From Euptelea pleiosperma (Eukaryota; Streptophyta; Magnoliopsida; Ranunculales; Eupteleaceae): DNA of 64,000 nt. The notes below the pieces were generated by a model. The model was not told the origin of the DNA. It made no database searches and saw only the letters and a list, made by a program, of their open reading frames with translations. Positions 52,514 to 64,000 of the stretch are shown here, piece by piece. The stretch lies in contig CM068552.1 in NCBI GenBank assembly GCA_035048495.1, positions 28,336,154 through 28,400,153 of the forward strand, read 5' to 3'. A program made the position numbers and the translations under genes. The number at the start of each line of letters is the position of its first letter. The stretch's first letter is position 1.

Positions 52514-55500
52514 ATGATTTCTCACTCTCCAAAACCAACTGCTTTTTCTCATTTCCCCAAACCTTTCTTCCCTTCAAGAGCTCCAGCAGTAAGGCAATCA
52601 CCTTCTCCATCTTCTTCTGCACTTCACCGGAATGTTTTCAGAACAACCTTAGGGTTTAAGAACAACCCATTACTTCTCGCTAAACCCACGAAGCTCGTTA
52701 ACAATGGAGCTTCTTGTAGAGCTTCAAGTTCGAGTTCAGACTCTATTGTGGTTGCGAAAGATGGAGAAGAAGAAGATATCGAATCTGTTCGGCTCTTCGA
52801 GGTCTGCGAATTGAGTAGCTTTTACAGTTGTTCTATTTTAATTAATTTATTTAAGATGAATTGCATTGCTGTTTGAATTTGTTTTTGGAATACTTTTGTT
52901 GGGTTTGATTAGATGCTTAGTGTTGCTTTTAACGTGCTTGTTTTGTTTTTGCCCCCATTTTAGGGCCTGTTTTGATCACTGTTTTTGAGCCAAATTTGGC
53001 ACAAAATGGTGATCCGAACAGGACATTAGTTTTGTATAATTTCTCTGTTCGTTACGTTCTGCTGCGGATATTGCCAAATTCATGAAATGTAGAAAACCCA
53101 ATACTTCTCTGTGTATAATAATTATTGTTTTCAACTGGGCTTTCATGTTTGATTTGAAAAGTTTCTTTCTTTTGTATTTTCATAGCCAAGAAAAACTTAA
53201 TATTTGGAGATGAGCTGTGTTGGGGTTTATATTTTTGGGAAAAAAGTTTTCTGGAGCGACATTCCAAACTTCATCGATGCAGCGTAGGATTTCTATTGGA
53301 CTGAAACTGGTGAAACAAGGAGATGCTGAGGTGGCAAAACACATGGAGCCCACTGGGCCTGCCACCCGAGCTGCCACATTTAAAGAACCTGCCAATACAG
53401 TGAATACTTTTAGACCTTATATTTCTAAAAGTCTCTTATAAAATTGTTCTGTGTATTTCAATAATTTGGTGACATGAATATAAAAAAATAGCCACTTATT
53501 GAACCCCATATTATTTCTTGGTTCTATGAATAAAACTAAAATTAATTGGTTTGGCATTCATCTTAATTTTATGGAAAGTTCTGGGTAATTTGGTGTCATG
53601 TGTATGTCTGGCGTTTCTCATTTTCTAAAGCCGTACAGTTTGGAGTTTTTGAGAACCATTTGAATCACTACCGGAAGGGAAGGTGGGGCTTGGCCGTACC
53701 CCTACCTGAAACTATAAAAATGAAAAATACAAATAATAATATTTACAACCTCTTGGATCCTTGTAAATGTAGGAGACACTTTTCAAGGAAAGTTCCATAT
53801 CACAAAAATAGACATAAACTCGCAGCTCTGTTAGCTTCTTTCCAGAAATGGAAGACCTGCCAATGCTCAAATTAGTCAAGGAGGTTCATGATAGTGTGAA
53901 CACTGAAGACATGCTCTAGTTCTCCAAAGACCCTTACCATTGCAGTGGAGGCAATCAACCACGTTAACCAAATTAATCTCAATTACTAATTTTGATATTG
54001 TGAAACCTTGTGAGTTGAATGCCTCTTAGGACTGCCCTCATCTCAAGAAGATAAATAGGATCGCTATTACAATGATTGGCATAGGCAACCATCGGGTCAC
54101 CTGAAAAGGAGCCAATGAGACCCCCACAAGCAGCTCTATCACTGTCTGTCTTGTTTTATGGATAAATTCTGAACTATATGGTGATATATGGTGTAATTAT
54201 ATCCAGTGCATTTTGCTTCCTTTCTTAAACCTTCTTCAATGGGTTTTCAGAAACTCAAGGATGCAGAGAGGGAGCGCATAAATAAATTGGAACAACTAGA
54301 GAACAAGGCGAATATGCAGTTAGAGAGGCAGCTTGTAATGGCTTCATGTTGGAGCAGGGCTTTGTTGACTATGCGTGGGAAGTTGAAGGGAACAGAGTGG
54401 GATCCTGAGAACTCACACAGGATTGACTACAGTGAATTGTGGAGACTTCTAAACTCGAATAATGTACAGTTTATGGAGTATTCGAATTTTGGTCAGACAA
54501 TATCTGGTAGGGACTGCATTCTGGTTTTTGGTGGTGGTTTATTTATTTATAGGTTTTTTTTCTTGTGCTTGGCGGCATGAAAATGCGTTGTTTACATTTC
54601 CTGAATTCTGAAATGCACTACTGCTGGAACGTCTATGGTATGCTGTTGACAGAGTTATTGGATTTGTTTGGTAGTACTTACATACTCATTCGTTAGAAAC
54701 CAAAAATGACCAAAAGGTTGAATAGGGAGGGGAGGAAACAGTTGCATGTAATCAGTGTTATGGCTTGAAATATTCTCACGTGCTTCATTTGAAATATTTT
54801 GCTTGTAAAGGCTGGCTCAGCCTGTAGAATGTATGATAAAGAATAATCTTTAGCACTGTGGAAGACAAGGCAGACCATACTTGGGCCCATTAGAAAAGCC
54901 CGTTAGTTCAATTTTGTCAAAATTCACTGCTTCTTCGATTCATTTTATGTTAATGATTCCTATGGAGAAAATAACTTGAAGACAACTTAGGAGAACGCAT
55001 CAATTAGAACAGTTAGACCTTATAGCACACGAAAGATATTAAAAGTCATCCGACACCTAGCTACATGGTGTTCCATTGATTCCCCTTTTAATTGTCAGTG
55101 TAAATCTGAATATGCCTTATCCACAGGGAACTAATCTCATAACGAAGAGTATACGAATGCTGACAATTATTTTACCCATAGGCTATAGCCCAAGTGAAAT
55201 GCATACTTGGTTTTTTGCTTATGATCTTTTGGCATCTTCAGAGCTAATCAATAGAGTCCTTTATGGCATAGTGAATTCTGGAGCCTCTTAACAGTAACGA
55301 CGTGGAAGAAGTGAGTAATGATGCCTTTGTTGTCCATGTGGCTGTAAGACTTTGGATTTTGAAGCTATCTTGTTGGGAGATCATTGGCAGAAGGTATTTC
55401 TAGAACCAAATATGAGAACTTTGCTCTTCCTACAAAGGGAAGCTGAACATTGATCTTGGACTTTGTTCATGTGGCTGTATTCTAGTTAAAGCATAAATTA

Positions 55501-58500
55501 CGATGATTGTTGTAAATGGTTGTATAACTGATAAATCATTGTCCAGTTGCTTTCATGTTCATTTTGCAGACTTTCGCTGAAGATTGCTTATCTTGTGGAT
55601 CTTGTCTGTCTGCAGTGATTCTACCATACTATAAAGATGGAAAAATGGAAGATACAGAAGGAAATTCAAAGCGGGAAATTGTTTTTCGGCGCCATGTCGT
55701 TGATCGGATGCCAATTGATTGTTGGAATGATGTTTGGCAGAAGTTGCACCAACAACTAGTAAATGTTGATGTTCTTAATGTGGACACTGTACCCGCAGAA
55801 GTCTACTCCACAGTTGCAACTGCTGTTATATGGTCTATGCGTCTTGCCCTTTCTATTGCTTTATACCTCTGGATTGACAGTTACATGAGACCAATTTATG
55901 CAAAGTTAATACCTTGCGACTTGGGGACTCCCACAAAAAAAGCTGGGCAGCCCCTTAGGCGCCGTTCACTTCGATCTTTAGGTGCACTTGGATCTTTAGG
56001 CAAGAGTCGGTAAGTGTAGAGCAATTTCCTGATAACTAGGCTGTTGGATTATGTTTTCCATTTTATGTCCTATCAAAGATTGTTGATTGCGATGCGTTTT
56101 CTCTCTGTTGGTTCACTATTATGAATACCTTGAAGAAATAAAGAATGCTCAAGGCTGGATATAAGGAACCGATAGTGGGTTTGCTCAGGCCATCATAAGT
56201 GCATCACTCTATTATAGATGTGCAATTGTCTTCTTGGTCCAAGCAGTGCTTGGATGACCTCTTAAAAAGTAGTCAGATTGAACCCTTGTTTCCCAATACT
56301 CAATTACCAGGCACTTATGAGGAAACTAGGTTGGCAAAGAATCATTGAAACTGTCGATTGGCTGGTTTGCTCGATGGCTTTCAGGCATCACCAACTCTAG
56401 GCTGAATTCCACAGGATGGTAGGCCAGGCCTGGTCTTATTTGTAGGACCACAAAATAAATGGCTAGCGTTGATCTTGGTTTGCCAGACCCATTGGGCCCT
56501 GGGCTAGCATGACTATTAATTTATTCTATGGGTTGAGCCCAAAAAATGGCTCACAGGCTTGTTTGGCCTGTAATAATAAAATTGTCAAAATAAGTTATAA
56601 TGATTAATATTACTTTTGGTTTTGGAGATGATTTTTGTCATCCTTTTCCTAAGTATTGGCGTTCTGTTGCTAATTTCTCTCATCCTTCATATGTTATGGT
56701 CTGAAATTTTGGACGCTGAGGAATCACTAGCTTTCTTCAAAAGATAAGAGAAGGGCTTCCATCACCATGAGTCCATGGCAAATAGTCAAGGAGACAGGTC
56801 TTAAACCTTTATTGCTTTCGGAAGGCCTTGAGTGCCTTTTACAAGGATTGAAAACTTCAGAGTAGTAATACATGACATGATCCTACCTGTCATGACAGTT
56901 GGGATCCCATTTTGTTTAAATATGAAAAATGAAGTCCCAATGGACAGAATCATAAGCCTTTCTTAAGTCAATTTCGATTGAAGCTTAATGTAGCCCCTTG
57001 GTTCTATGATAATTTCTTCCTTAGCTCTATGCAAATTATCTGATCTTTCAGTCGACCACCCTAGCTCCGAGAGACAATCTTGTGGGATAGGTGTATGTGG
57101 TATGCGTGACACTTTTTAGTGAATTTTTCCATCTATTTGAATACCTATCTCATCAGTTATAGTTCCTAATAAATTTGCATTTAGTTGGTTTTCCTTATAT
57201 CAAATGAAAATAATGAGATATAATTATTTACTCTAAATTTCATGTATTATCAAATGAACCTTTTGGAAGTTTGCGGTTTGCAGTTTGCACTTTGAATGTA
57301 TCTGTAGCATACTTCATTTTTCCCATCTGGAGATAGTTTTTAGTTCTTGTATTCATTTTATTTCTTCTTCTATGCGTATAACTGGGGTATTCATTCAATG
57401 ACAGTGAAATGTTTGTGTGGTGCGAGTTGTTGCTAGTGATCATAATGACATTAGATGATAGTTTCTTGAACACAGTGGAGGAAATGATTGCTGTAGTGTA
57501 CGGAACTTTACTTGTAGTTCAAATCTCTATTATTTACTGTCACCAGGGCGAAATTCATATCAGCAGAAGAAACTACTGGTGTCACTTTCAATGATTTTGC
57601 TGGCCAAGAATATATAAAGAGGGAACTACAAGAAATTGTCCGAATACTAAAAAATGAGGAAGAATTTCAAGACAAAGGCATTTATTGCCCAAAGGGCGTG
57701 CTTCTTCATGGGCCTCCTGGTACTGGTAAAACATTGCTGGCTAAAGCCATAGCTGGTGAAGCAGGGCTTCCTTTTTTTGCAGCAAGTGGCACTGATTTTG
57801 TGGAGGTGAGAACTTACTTTCTTATGAAAGCTCACTATATTATGCCTTAACTTGGTTTTGTCACTGAAGAGATCTTTTTTTTGATAAGGCATTGTGGAGT
57901 TTTTATTCGTATTGTGTCCTTGCAAGGAAATAAATTTCGGTTTCGAGGTTTATTTTGACCAGCCTGGAAATGGAAATTTTTCCACTATTTTGACCAATGT
58001 AGAAATAATACATTTTTTGTGTGAAAATGATGGAAATAATGTGAAAATTGTCGTGAAAGCGTAGGAATTGTAAAATGAGCATAAAAACACACTCATAAGC
58101 TATCAAACCATAGTATACAACCATATGTAGTGTGGAAATAAATGACCAAAGCGGCATGTAATATGCTGAGGTAGATATCTTATAGTCAATACAACTAAAA
58201 ACAACAATGGCAAATGGAAACGATTATAATTATCAAATAATCTTAAATTAAGTTCATTACATCCAAATATGTCTTTAATAGACAAGTACAAAAAGTAGAA
58301 ATGTCACAACAACATAAACCTTCGACTACCATCATCCCTGTTGTGGTTAGGACCCTGATAGTACTAGTGTCCCTATGTAATTACAATATTGGGCCCATGA
58401 CATCATGTTTTGGTAAATATTCTGAAATTGTTTGAGATAGTGGTGGTATTGTTGAGATGCATGCCTGTTAACACTCTTGTCACTGGATAATCTGGATGCT

Positions 58501-61500
58501 TGGCATGTTGCACTCTATCAATGGTACCTCCCAATGTGCACCATATATACCATGAGGTCCATGGTTAAGTTTGACTCCAAAGCTGTACCCAATGGGTTTA
58601 CAATAATTGGGAGCTCCATATCTCGATGCCTATGACTACTCTCTGAATATCCATATAGGCTGTGTAGGGTGAAATCGAGAGGAATGTCTAGATCGTTACA
58701 TCTAGCTGAGACTTAGAGTGTTATCTTCTATAGATGTTCTTTAAATTGCCTACCTTGCTAGGACATAAGAAATCTTTCAGATTTTTTTTCCTCCTTTTTT
58801 CTTGTGTGTTTGTGTGCTTGTGTGTGGGTGCATGCAGATGTGTATGTACATTAGTCTCTGTTCCTATCCTTCTGTGTTCCATGTGTCTTCTTTTTTGGTT
58901 TCGTAATTACATACTTGGCTATAAATATCAATGGCACTGATTGATACGTATCCTCTAGGTATACAGTAACCATGTCTACATGCATTTCTACGCTTTAAAT
59001 CCATGAATGTTTCAAATTTAGATCTATAGGTACAGTTTGTATCATGTTTTTTTATTCACTGAAACTCTCGGATTTTTGGAATGGAATTCGGTTTCGAGCT
59101 TCACTGGAATAAAAACTTAAAGAATCCCAAATTTTGACTCATTCTTCAAAACCAATAGAGAGAGAAATAACTAAATACTTCCCTTCCATTAGAAAAGGCT
59201 ATAGATAAGGATTTTCTTGTCTTTGGCAGATTATAAAGTGAAAAAGAGATAACTTATTGTTTTCATTAAAAGAGATCATTAATTAAAATATGCTTGCAAT
59301 TTGTAATTTTTTCAAAAATTTCACACAAATTTCAAATTTTCTCTGAAATTTCAGTTTAGACCTAGGCCGAAACCTGGTCGAAATCAAAATTTAAATCCTT
59401 GGTTTCTATCACTTTGTTGTTCTCTCCATTTGGAAACATATATGAGTTTAGTTCCAAGAAAGACTTGCCTTCTTAACATAAAAAATATTTTTGCAGATGT
59501 TTGTAGGTGTCGCAGCAGCTCGTGTCAAGGATCTTTTTGGTAGTGCGAGATCCTTTGCACCATCCATTATTTTTATTGATGAGATAGATGCAATTGGTAG
59601 CAAACGCGGTGGACCTGATCTGGGAGGGGTAAGAATCTGCGGTGTCTATTTTTCTTCTTTATTGTTATAGAAATAATATTATCATTTAGTGCATGTCATT
59701 TCTAATCTTTGAATGCTTAATAAGGGAAGAATTCAACAATTTTCACAGTATTTACCATGGAGTTTTCCTTACATTTTTGGGTCCCTTTGTTCCACAACTT
59801 AAAGCTTGTTTGGCTATCCTAAAGTTTTTAATATTTCAAATCATTGAGTTTATCTGTTATTTAAATGTTATTTTATGAACCATTTGGTAAAATCCTTTAG
59901 GAAATTATCCCATGCCGATAAGTTTGGAGATCTGAGAGGCCTATATGTGGAAATGCTTCGAATAAGAGGTGTCTCACTATATTTGTAAAGAGAAGTTACA
60001 GTATATTATTTTTAGGAGTGTTTTACTAAGAGAGTTTTGTAATGCAATAAAAGTGTCACCTTAAACCAACTATATACCTGAAAGTGTTATCTATCTTCTG
60101 AGAAGCAAGCTTTGGTGCAGAGATTGCAAATTACTTTGTTAACCTTGTGCAGAGAACAATTCTTGATCTTTTTCCTTTTTCCTCTTGAGGCCCTTTCCAT
60201 GTAAAATTGGTCCTTGATAGTAGGGGTATCAACAAGCCGAACTGAGCCAAGCTTTACCCTGCTTGGCTTGGGCTCATGATCCTGGGCTTGACCTCAGCCC
60301 CAGTTTACTCTTGTGTTGAGCCTAGGGTGCTGAGGTCTGGCTCGGCTCATTAGGAAAATTGCAAGTCTGGGTTCAGGTCAACTCAGGCTCAGGAAAGATA
60401 CACAGAGACCCTAAACTTATTAATGATTGAAGAGAATTGGATGGTAAAAAACCATAGAGGAACGGCAAACCATTCAATAGAAAGCCTCCTTAACCGAAGC
60501 TCTTGTTCTGAAAACTAGGGAGAAAAAACCAGATCTTGAGCGGTCACTGAGCTTTGAGAACCCTTTCATCACCATTAATTGTGGCCATTGAGCTTTGAAG
60601 CTTTTCTTTGCCATTAACAGAGGCCATGGAGTTTTGGGAGGCAGAGGGAGATATCCTGCGAGTAAGTTTAGGTTTTGGTCAAGATGTTGTCGATGGAGGG
60701 TTTTATGGATAAAGTTTAATAAGAGAAGGGTGTGTAATAGAGATATTTTACAAAAGTAATTACAAATGATAGGCAGAACGAGATGTTCTTGGGAATGATT
60801 TTAGGGTTTGGCCAAGCGATTGCCGATGGAGGGTTTTAGGGATGAAGTTTAATAAGAGAAGGGTGTGTAATAGATATAATTTCCACTATATAATAATATT
60901 AACGATAATGGTTCATAATGTGTGTAGCTCGCCATAACTTGGCTCAGGCACCTTTAACTAAATGAGCCTGGTTTGAGGCTCAGGCTTGGCTCATGGAGAA
61001 GCAAGCCTACATGGAAGCTGAGCCAGCTTGGCTTGTTGAATCCGCTATCAACAAGCTATCAAATCCGCTATCAAACTTGTTGTCCAACTTTAATTAGAAT
61101 AAGTACAATGTAACTATATGATGCTCCAGCATATAATTCCCAACTGTAAACTTGACCATTTTACTTTCTGTTACTATATCCACTCTCTCTCCTTCACGCT
61201 TCTGGTAATTATGGCATTGTGTGTATACTGATAATAGGGTGGCGCAGAAAGGGAACAAGGCCTGCTTCAGATACTAACCGAGATGGATGGATTTAAAGTT
61301 TCAACATCACAGGTATGATTTAAATACTTTTTCCTTAGATTTGACTGAGGAGACTGTAGAGAGTTTACTGCTAAACTTGGTTTTGTTTTGTCAGGTGTTA
61401 GTTATAGGTGCAACAAATAGACTGGATATACTTGATCCTGCACTTTTGAGAAAAGGCCGTTTTGACAAGATTATAAGGGTCGGTTTGCCATCTAAAGATG

Positions 61501-62409
61501 GAAGATTGGCAATATTACGGGTATGTTGTTCCTAGGTGTTGACATTTTTTTTTTTTGCTTTTAGCTTTGTGAGGTCTGTAGTGTATTTTTGTCGTTGGAG
61601 ATCTTCATTGGTAGTCCAATACATATAACAGGTGCATGCTAGAAATAAGTTTTTCCAGTCAGAAGAGGAAAAGGAGACTCTTCTCCAGGAAATTGCAGAG
61701 CTCACGATAGATTTCACTGGAGCAGAGCTGCAAAATATACTGTAACTACCACCTAATCCTTAATTATTTCTATCTCCGCCCCAGGAAAGAATTTTGACAT
61801 ATTCTGATCTGGATGTTAGGAATGAAGCTGGAATTTTGACTGCCAGAAAGGATTTAGATTACATTGGACGAGAGGAACTTTTAGAGGCCTTGAAGAGGGT
61901 AAATTCTCTCTGTCACTCCATTTGTGCATATAAACAATGCTTAACTGTATTCATTTTTGTTTATTGTGCTCATGCCTTTTCCTTTGTTTCCGGTGTTTGC
62001 TTTTTCAGCAAAAGGGGACATTTGAAACAGGTCAAGAAGACAGTACTGAAATACCAGAGGAATTAAAGCTGAGAATGGCATACCGGGAGGCAGCTGTAGC
62101 TGTTCTTGCATGCTACTATCCTAATCCTCACCGTCCTTTCATAGAGGTCAATAGGGCATTAAAATATTTATTTGAATTGATAATTTTTTCTATGGAAGGG
62201 AAGTTGCTATGCTTTCTCTTGCTGTGATGGTTTTTAAGTATTTTTTTCCAGATCACAGACTTATATTTGTTAATCCCAGTGATTGTATCTCTTGCAGACG
62301 GATATTCGTTCTATCCGCAGCCAACCAAATATGCGGTATGCTGAAACTTCAGGAAAAGTCTTTTCAAAGAAGTCAGACTATGTGAACTCCATAGTGCGTG
62401 CATGTGCAC
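52514..62409 (+). CDS. FTSHI4: Inactive FtsH-like AAA protein, FTSHI4-like (3' end outside window)
   Basis: This is a chloroplast FtsHi protein. In Arabidopsis FtsHi1, 2, 4, 5 and FtsH12 form an inner-envelope AAA motor linked to protein import. Exons: 52514-52801, 54251-54506, 55616-56009, 57547-57805, 59497-59628, 61238-61312, 61395-61520, 61632-61741, 61820-61898, 62009-62146, 62298-62409. All junctions are GT-AG and the phases agree, giving 656 codons. The first 60 residues are Ser/Pro-rich and basic, transit-peptide-like. A coiled coil (about 97-120) and one membrane span (about 249-270) follow. Walker A GPPGTGKT is at about 368, Walker B IIFIDEID at about 423, and GRFDK of the second region of homology at about 489. 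The zinc site HEXXH is replaced by REAAV at about 599, so proteolysis is lost while ATPase motifs remain. Exon 11 ends in phase 1 at a good donor, so about 200 more residues are expected beyond 64000. The length and the [12 protein letters not shown] tail favour FTSHI4 over FTSHI3. Confidence 0.9.
52962..53023. repeat. 62-bp hairpin MITE in FTSHI4 intron 1
   Basis: GGGCCTGTTTTGATCAC at the left pairs with GTGATCCGAACAGG at the right. The short centre is A/T rich. It resembles the ends of the element at 32428-32880. Confidence 0.6.
57926..58189. repeat. Dispersed repeat shared with LysRS intron 6 (FTSHI4 intron 4)
   Basis: It matches 26318-26576 over about 260 bp, from AAATAAATTTCG through CCATATGTAGTGT to TATAGTCA. 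In the other copy this is the left part of a MULE-like element. Its right end here is uncertain; inverted-like words occur near 59390. Confidence 0.75.
60216..61049. mobile_element. MITE-like element with GGCTTGTTGA arms in FTSHI4 intron 5
   Basis: The left end GATAGTAGGGG then ATCAACAAGCCGAACTGAGCC is mirrored by GCTTGGCTTGTTGA and TCCGCTATC at the right. The interior contains an imperfect direct repeat (GGGTTTTAGGGATGAAGTTT and kin) at about 60700 and 60830. Confidence 0.6.
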
Positions 62410-62933
62410 GTAAGTTATGAATTTCTTGCTTTTGGGTTACGATTTCATATTATTTTTATCTTGTTAGGCATTCTTTTCTTGGTAATTATCTCTTTATTTT
62501 TTTTTGTTGGCTGGGTTAGGCTCCCCTACCTGTATATTAATTTACATAGAAGGATTACAATCAGTAAATGTTTACGACTTAGCATCACCTGCAACAAACA
62601 TTTTGAGATCTCTAGGAAAAAATCTGGAAACAAATAGTTTTATTTACAAAAACACTTGAAGACCATGAATTCAACAGCCTTGTTTGATTCTCTCCATACA
62701 TGCTGCATAGAAATTGAAGGATTGCCCAAATTTCTCTAACCAGGTGTTTAAACTTCCTTATTTATCATGTCCAAGGCATAAGGAGAATTAGTTTTATTTA
62801 CAAAATACACTTGGAAGGCCACGAATTATTCAGCCTTGTTTTATTCTCTCCATACATGCTCTTAGAAATTGAAGGACTGCCTAAATTTCTCTAACCAGGT
62901 AAACCTTTCCAAGGAGTTTGAACTTCATTCTTT
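62410..62933 (+). other. Start of FTSHI4 intron 11
   Basis: Follows the donor CACGTAAGT. Two near-identical blocks of about 100 bp occur at about 62640-62750 and 62795-62900, with GCCTTGTTTGATTCTCTCCA and AATTGAAGGA. No further exon was found before the LTR. Confidence 0.7.
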
Positions 62934-64000
62934 TGAAATTTCACCGGTCTGTTCTCTTTAATCAAATACATGCTTTTGTTATTTGATAAAAAATTATTAC
63001 AACCGAGTCAAATCGAATATATCTTCGTGGTATATTTTCTTTTTGTCGTTTGATCTAATCAAGATAGATTGCGGAATACAAACAAACAATCACACAAGAC
63101 AAGAGATTTTTACGTGGAAACCTTAGCCAAAGAAAAATCATGGGACCACGTCCAGACGGAAAGTATCACTAACTGAAAAGTTAAACGAAACAAAGGTTAC
63201 CTATGCAGCACCGTTGCAAATACAGCTTCCAACGTTAGCCAAGGCCTACTGCCGATGCGTCCACGTCCTCTGAATCAACGCTACGAATCCACGCGTGCCC
63301 TTCCAGTCAAGAAGCCTTGTCCTCTTGTTCAGTTTGGTACACTTCAAACCTACCGTCGATCGGCTCCTCCGATTTTAATTTTCAACACTCCCGTCTTTGC
63401 AGAATGTGAATGATTCAGTACACCCTGAACCCTAGGTTGCTCAAATGGTGTTGAGTCACACTGGTACACTCAGGCTACTAGGTCGAATATAGAAGTGGAA
63501 GACCTAAGCTGAGGAAAGGATCAAACACTTGACTTTGATCAAGAAGAGAACAAGCTCACAAGATGTGAATGGAAAATAAGCTTCTTGCTCTTCGAATGAA
63601 CACTCTAATAAATAAAACATTTTCTTCTCTCTATTGAAGATTGAGTCACTCTGTGTCTCTGTGTGTGTTTAGAGAAGGCATAGAAGGGTTGTATTTATAG
63701 AATTTCATGACCATGAGTCGTGCAGAACGTGGGGTAATGGAACTAAGAATTTCGGATCTGATAAGGACCGATTCTGTGCATGGTCCAATCGATTGTACAC
63801 TGGGTCCAATCGATTGGGTATAAGTATCCAATCAACTGGGCTCAATAAGATTTCTGTTCCGAAAGCTTCAATCAATTACAAGAGTCTCTAATCGATTTGA
63901 CTCAAATAAGTTTCTGTCCCGAAGACTCCAATCGATTTCACAGAGTCTCCAATTGATTTGGACTCAAATAAGTTTCTGTCCCGAAGACTCTAATCGATTT
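62934..64000 (-). mobile_element. Third SIRE-like LTR copy, cut by the window end
   Basis: It starts TGAAATTTCACCGG, as the two LTRs at 1367 and 5868 do, and matches them to the window edge, including the minus-strand TATAAATA (63692-63699) and the start of the ATCGAT array (from 63784). Compared with them it has a short deletion near 62960. It sits in FTSHI4 intron 11, antisense to the gene. Whether it is a solo LTR or one end of a full element cannot be seen. Confidence 0.92.
63784..64000. repeat. AATCGATT array in the third LTR
   Basis: Several CCAATCGATT-type units and mutated forms (CAATCAATT, CCAATTGATT) run to the window end. Confidence 0.8.

Noticed and set aside
58734..58940. Cys-rich small protein (68 aa) in FTSHI4 intron 4
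   Set aside because: The Cys pattern comes from a TGTGTG-rich tract. There is no signal peptide followed by a conserved spacing.
52514..62409. Calling the FtsHi gene FTSHI3
   Set aside because: FTSHI3 is about 622 residues in Arabidopsis, while this gene already has 656 codons and lacks its C-terminal part. Length and the sequence after REAAV fit FTSHI4 better, though a phylogeny was not run.

Overview
This is a stretch of plant nuclear DNA. It has a low gene density, GT-AG introns of up to about 7 kb, class I and class II transposons nested inside introns, and genes for a cytosolic lysyl-tRNA synthetase and a chloroplast FtsHi protein. Dispersed palindromic repeats and large introns would suit a woody or early-diverging angiosperm with a sizeable genome. 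The species cannot be named from the sequence alone.

Three host genes are supported. (1) On the minus strand at 16835-34257 lies a 16-exon lysyl-tRNA synthetase gene. All splice phases agree and the product is 622 residues. Introns 5 and 6 are swollen by a LINE remnant and by a chromovirus remnant that was itself hit by two more elements. (2) On the plus strand, 52514 to 62409 and beyond, is an FtsHi gene, best match FTSHI4. It has an intact AAA+ ATPase core, but HEXXH is replaced by REAAV. Eleven exons are visible. The 3' exons must lie past 64000, because an LTR retrotransposon starts in the last visible intron and runs off the window. (3) On the minus strand at 11949-13599 is a UGT73-like glycosyltransferase pseudogene. 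It is broken by a 171-bp hAT-type MITE inside the PSPG box and by two frameshifts in homopolymers, and it also has Asn where the catalytic His normally sits.

Layout. 0-7.5 kb: a palindromic repeat, then a complete 6.2-kb gag-only Copia (SIRE-like) LTR element with a matched 5-bp target duplication. 7.5-11.9 kb: non-coding DNA, microsatellites, a SINE-like repeat and MITEs. 11.9-13.6 kb: the UGT pseudogene. 13.6-16.8 kb: AT-rich DNA and repeats. 16.8-34.3 kb: LysRS. 34.5-36 kb: three palindromic MITEs next to the LysRS promoter. 36-38.7 kb: sparse. 38.7-45.5 kb: a decayed Copia element with an internal inversion of its RT segment and a tandem LTR-gag remainder. 45.5-52.5 kb: repeats and one orphan exon-like fragment. 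52.5-62.4 kb: the FtsHi gene. 62.9-64 kb: a third copy of the SIRE-like LTR.

The host genes are not a functional cluster. LysRS charges tRNA-Lys in the cytosol. FTSHI4 acts in a chloroplast inner-envelope AAA motor. No new defence or metabolic system was recognised. The more unusual signals are in the mobile elements: the ATCGAT arrays upstream of the LTR TATA box, the in-place inversion inside Copia pol, and palindromic MITEs whose arms sometimes extend beyond the shared core.
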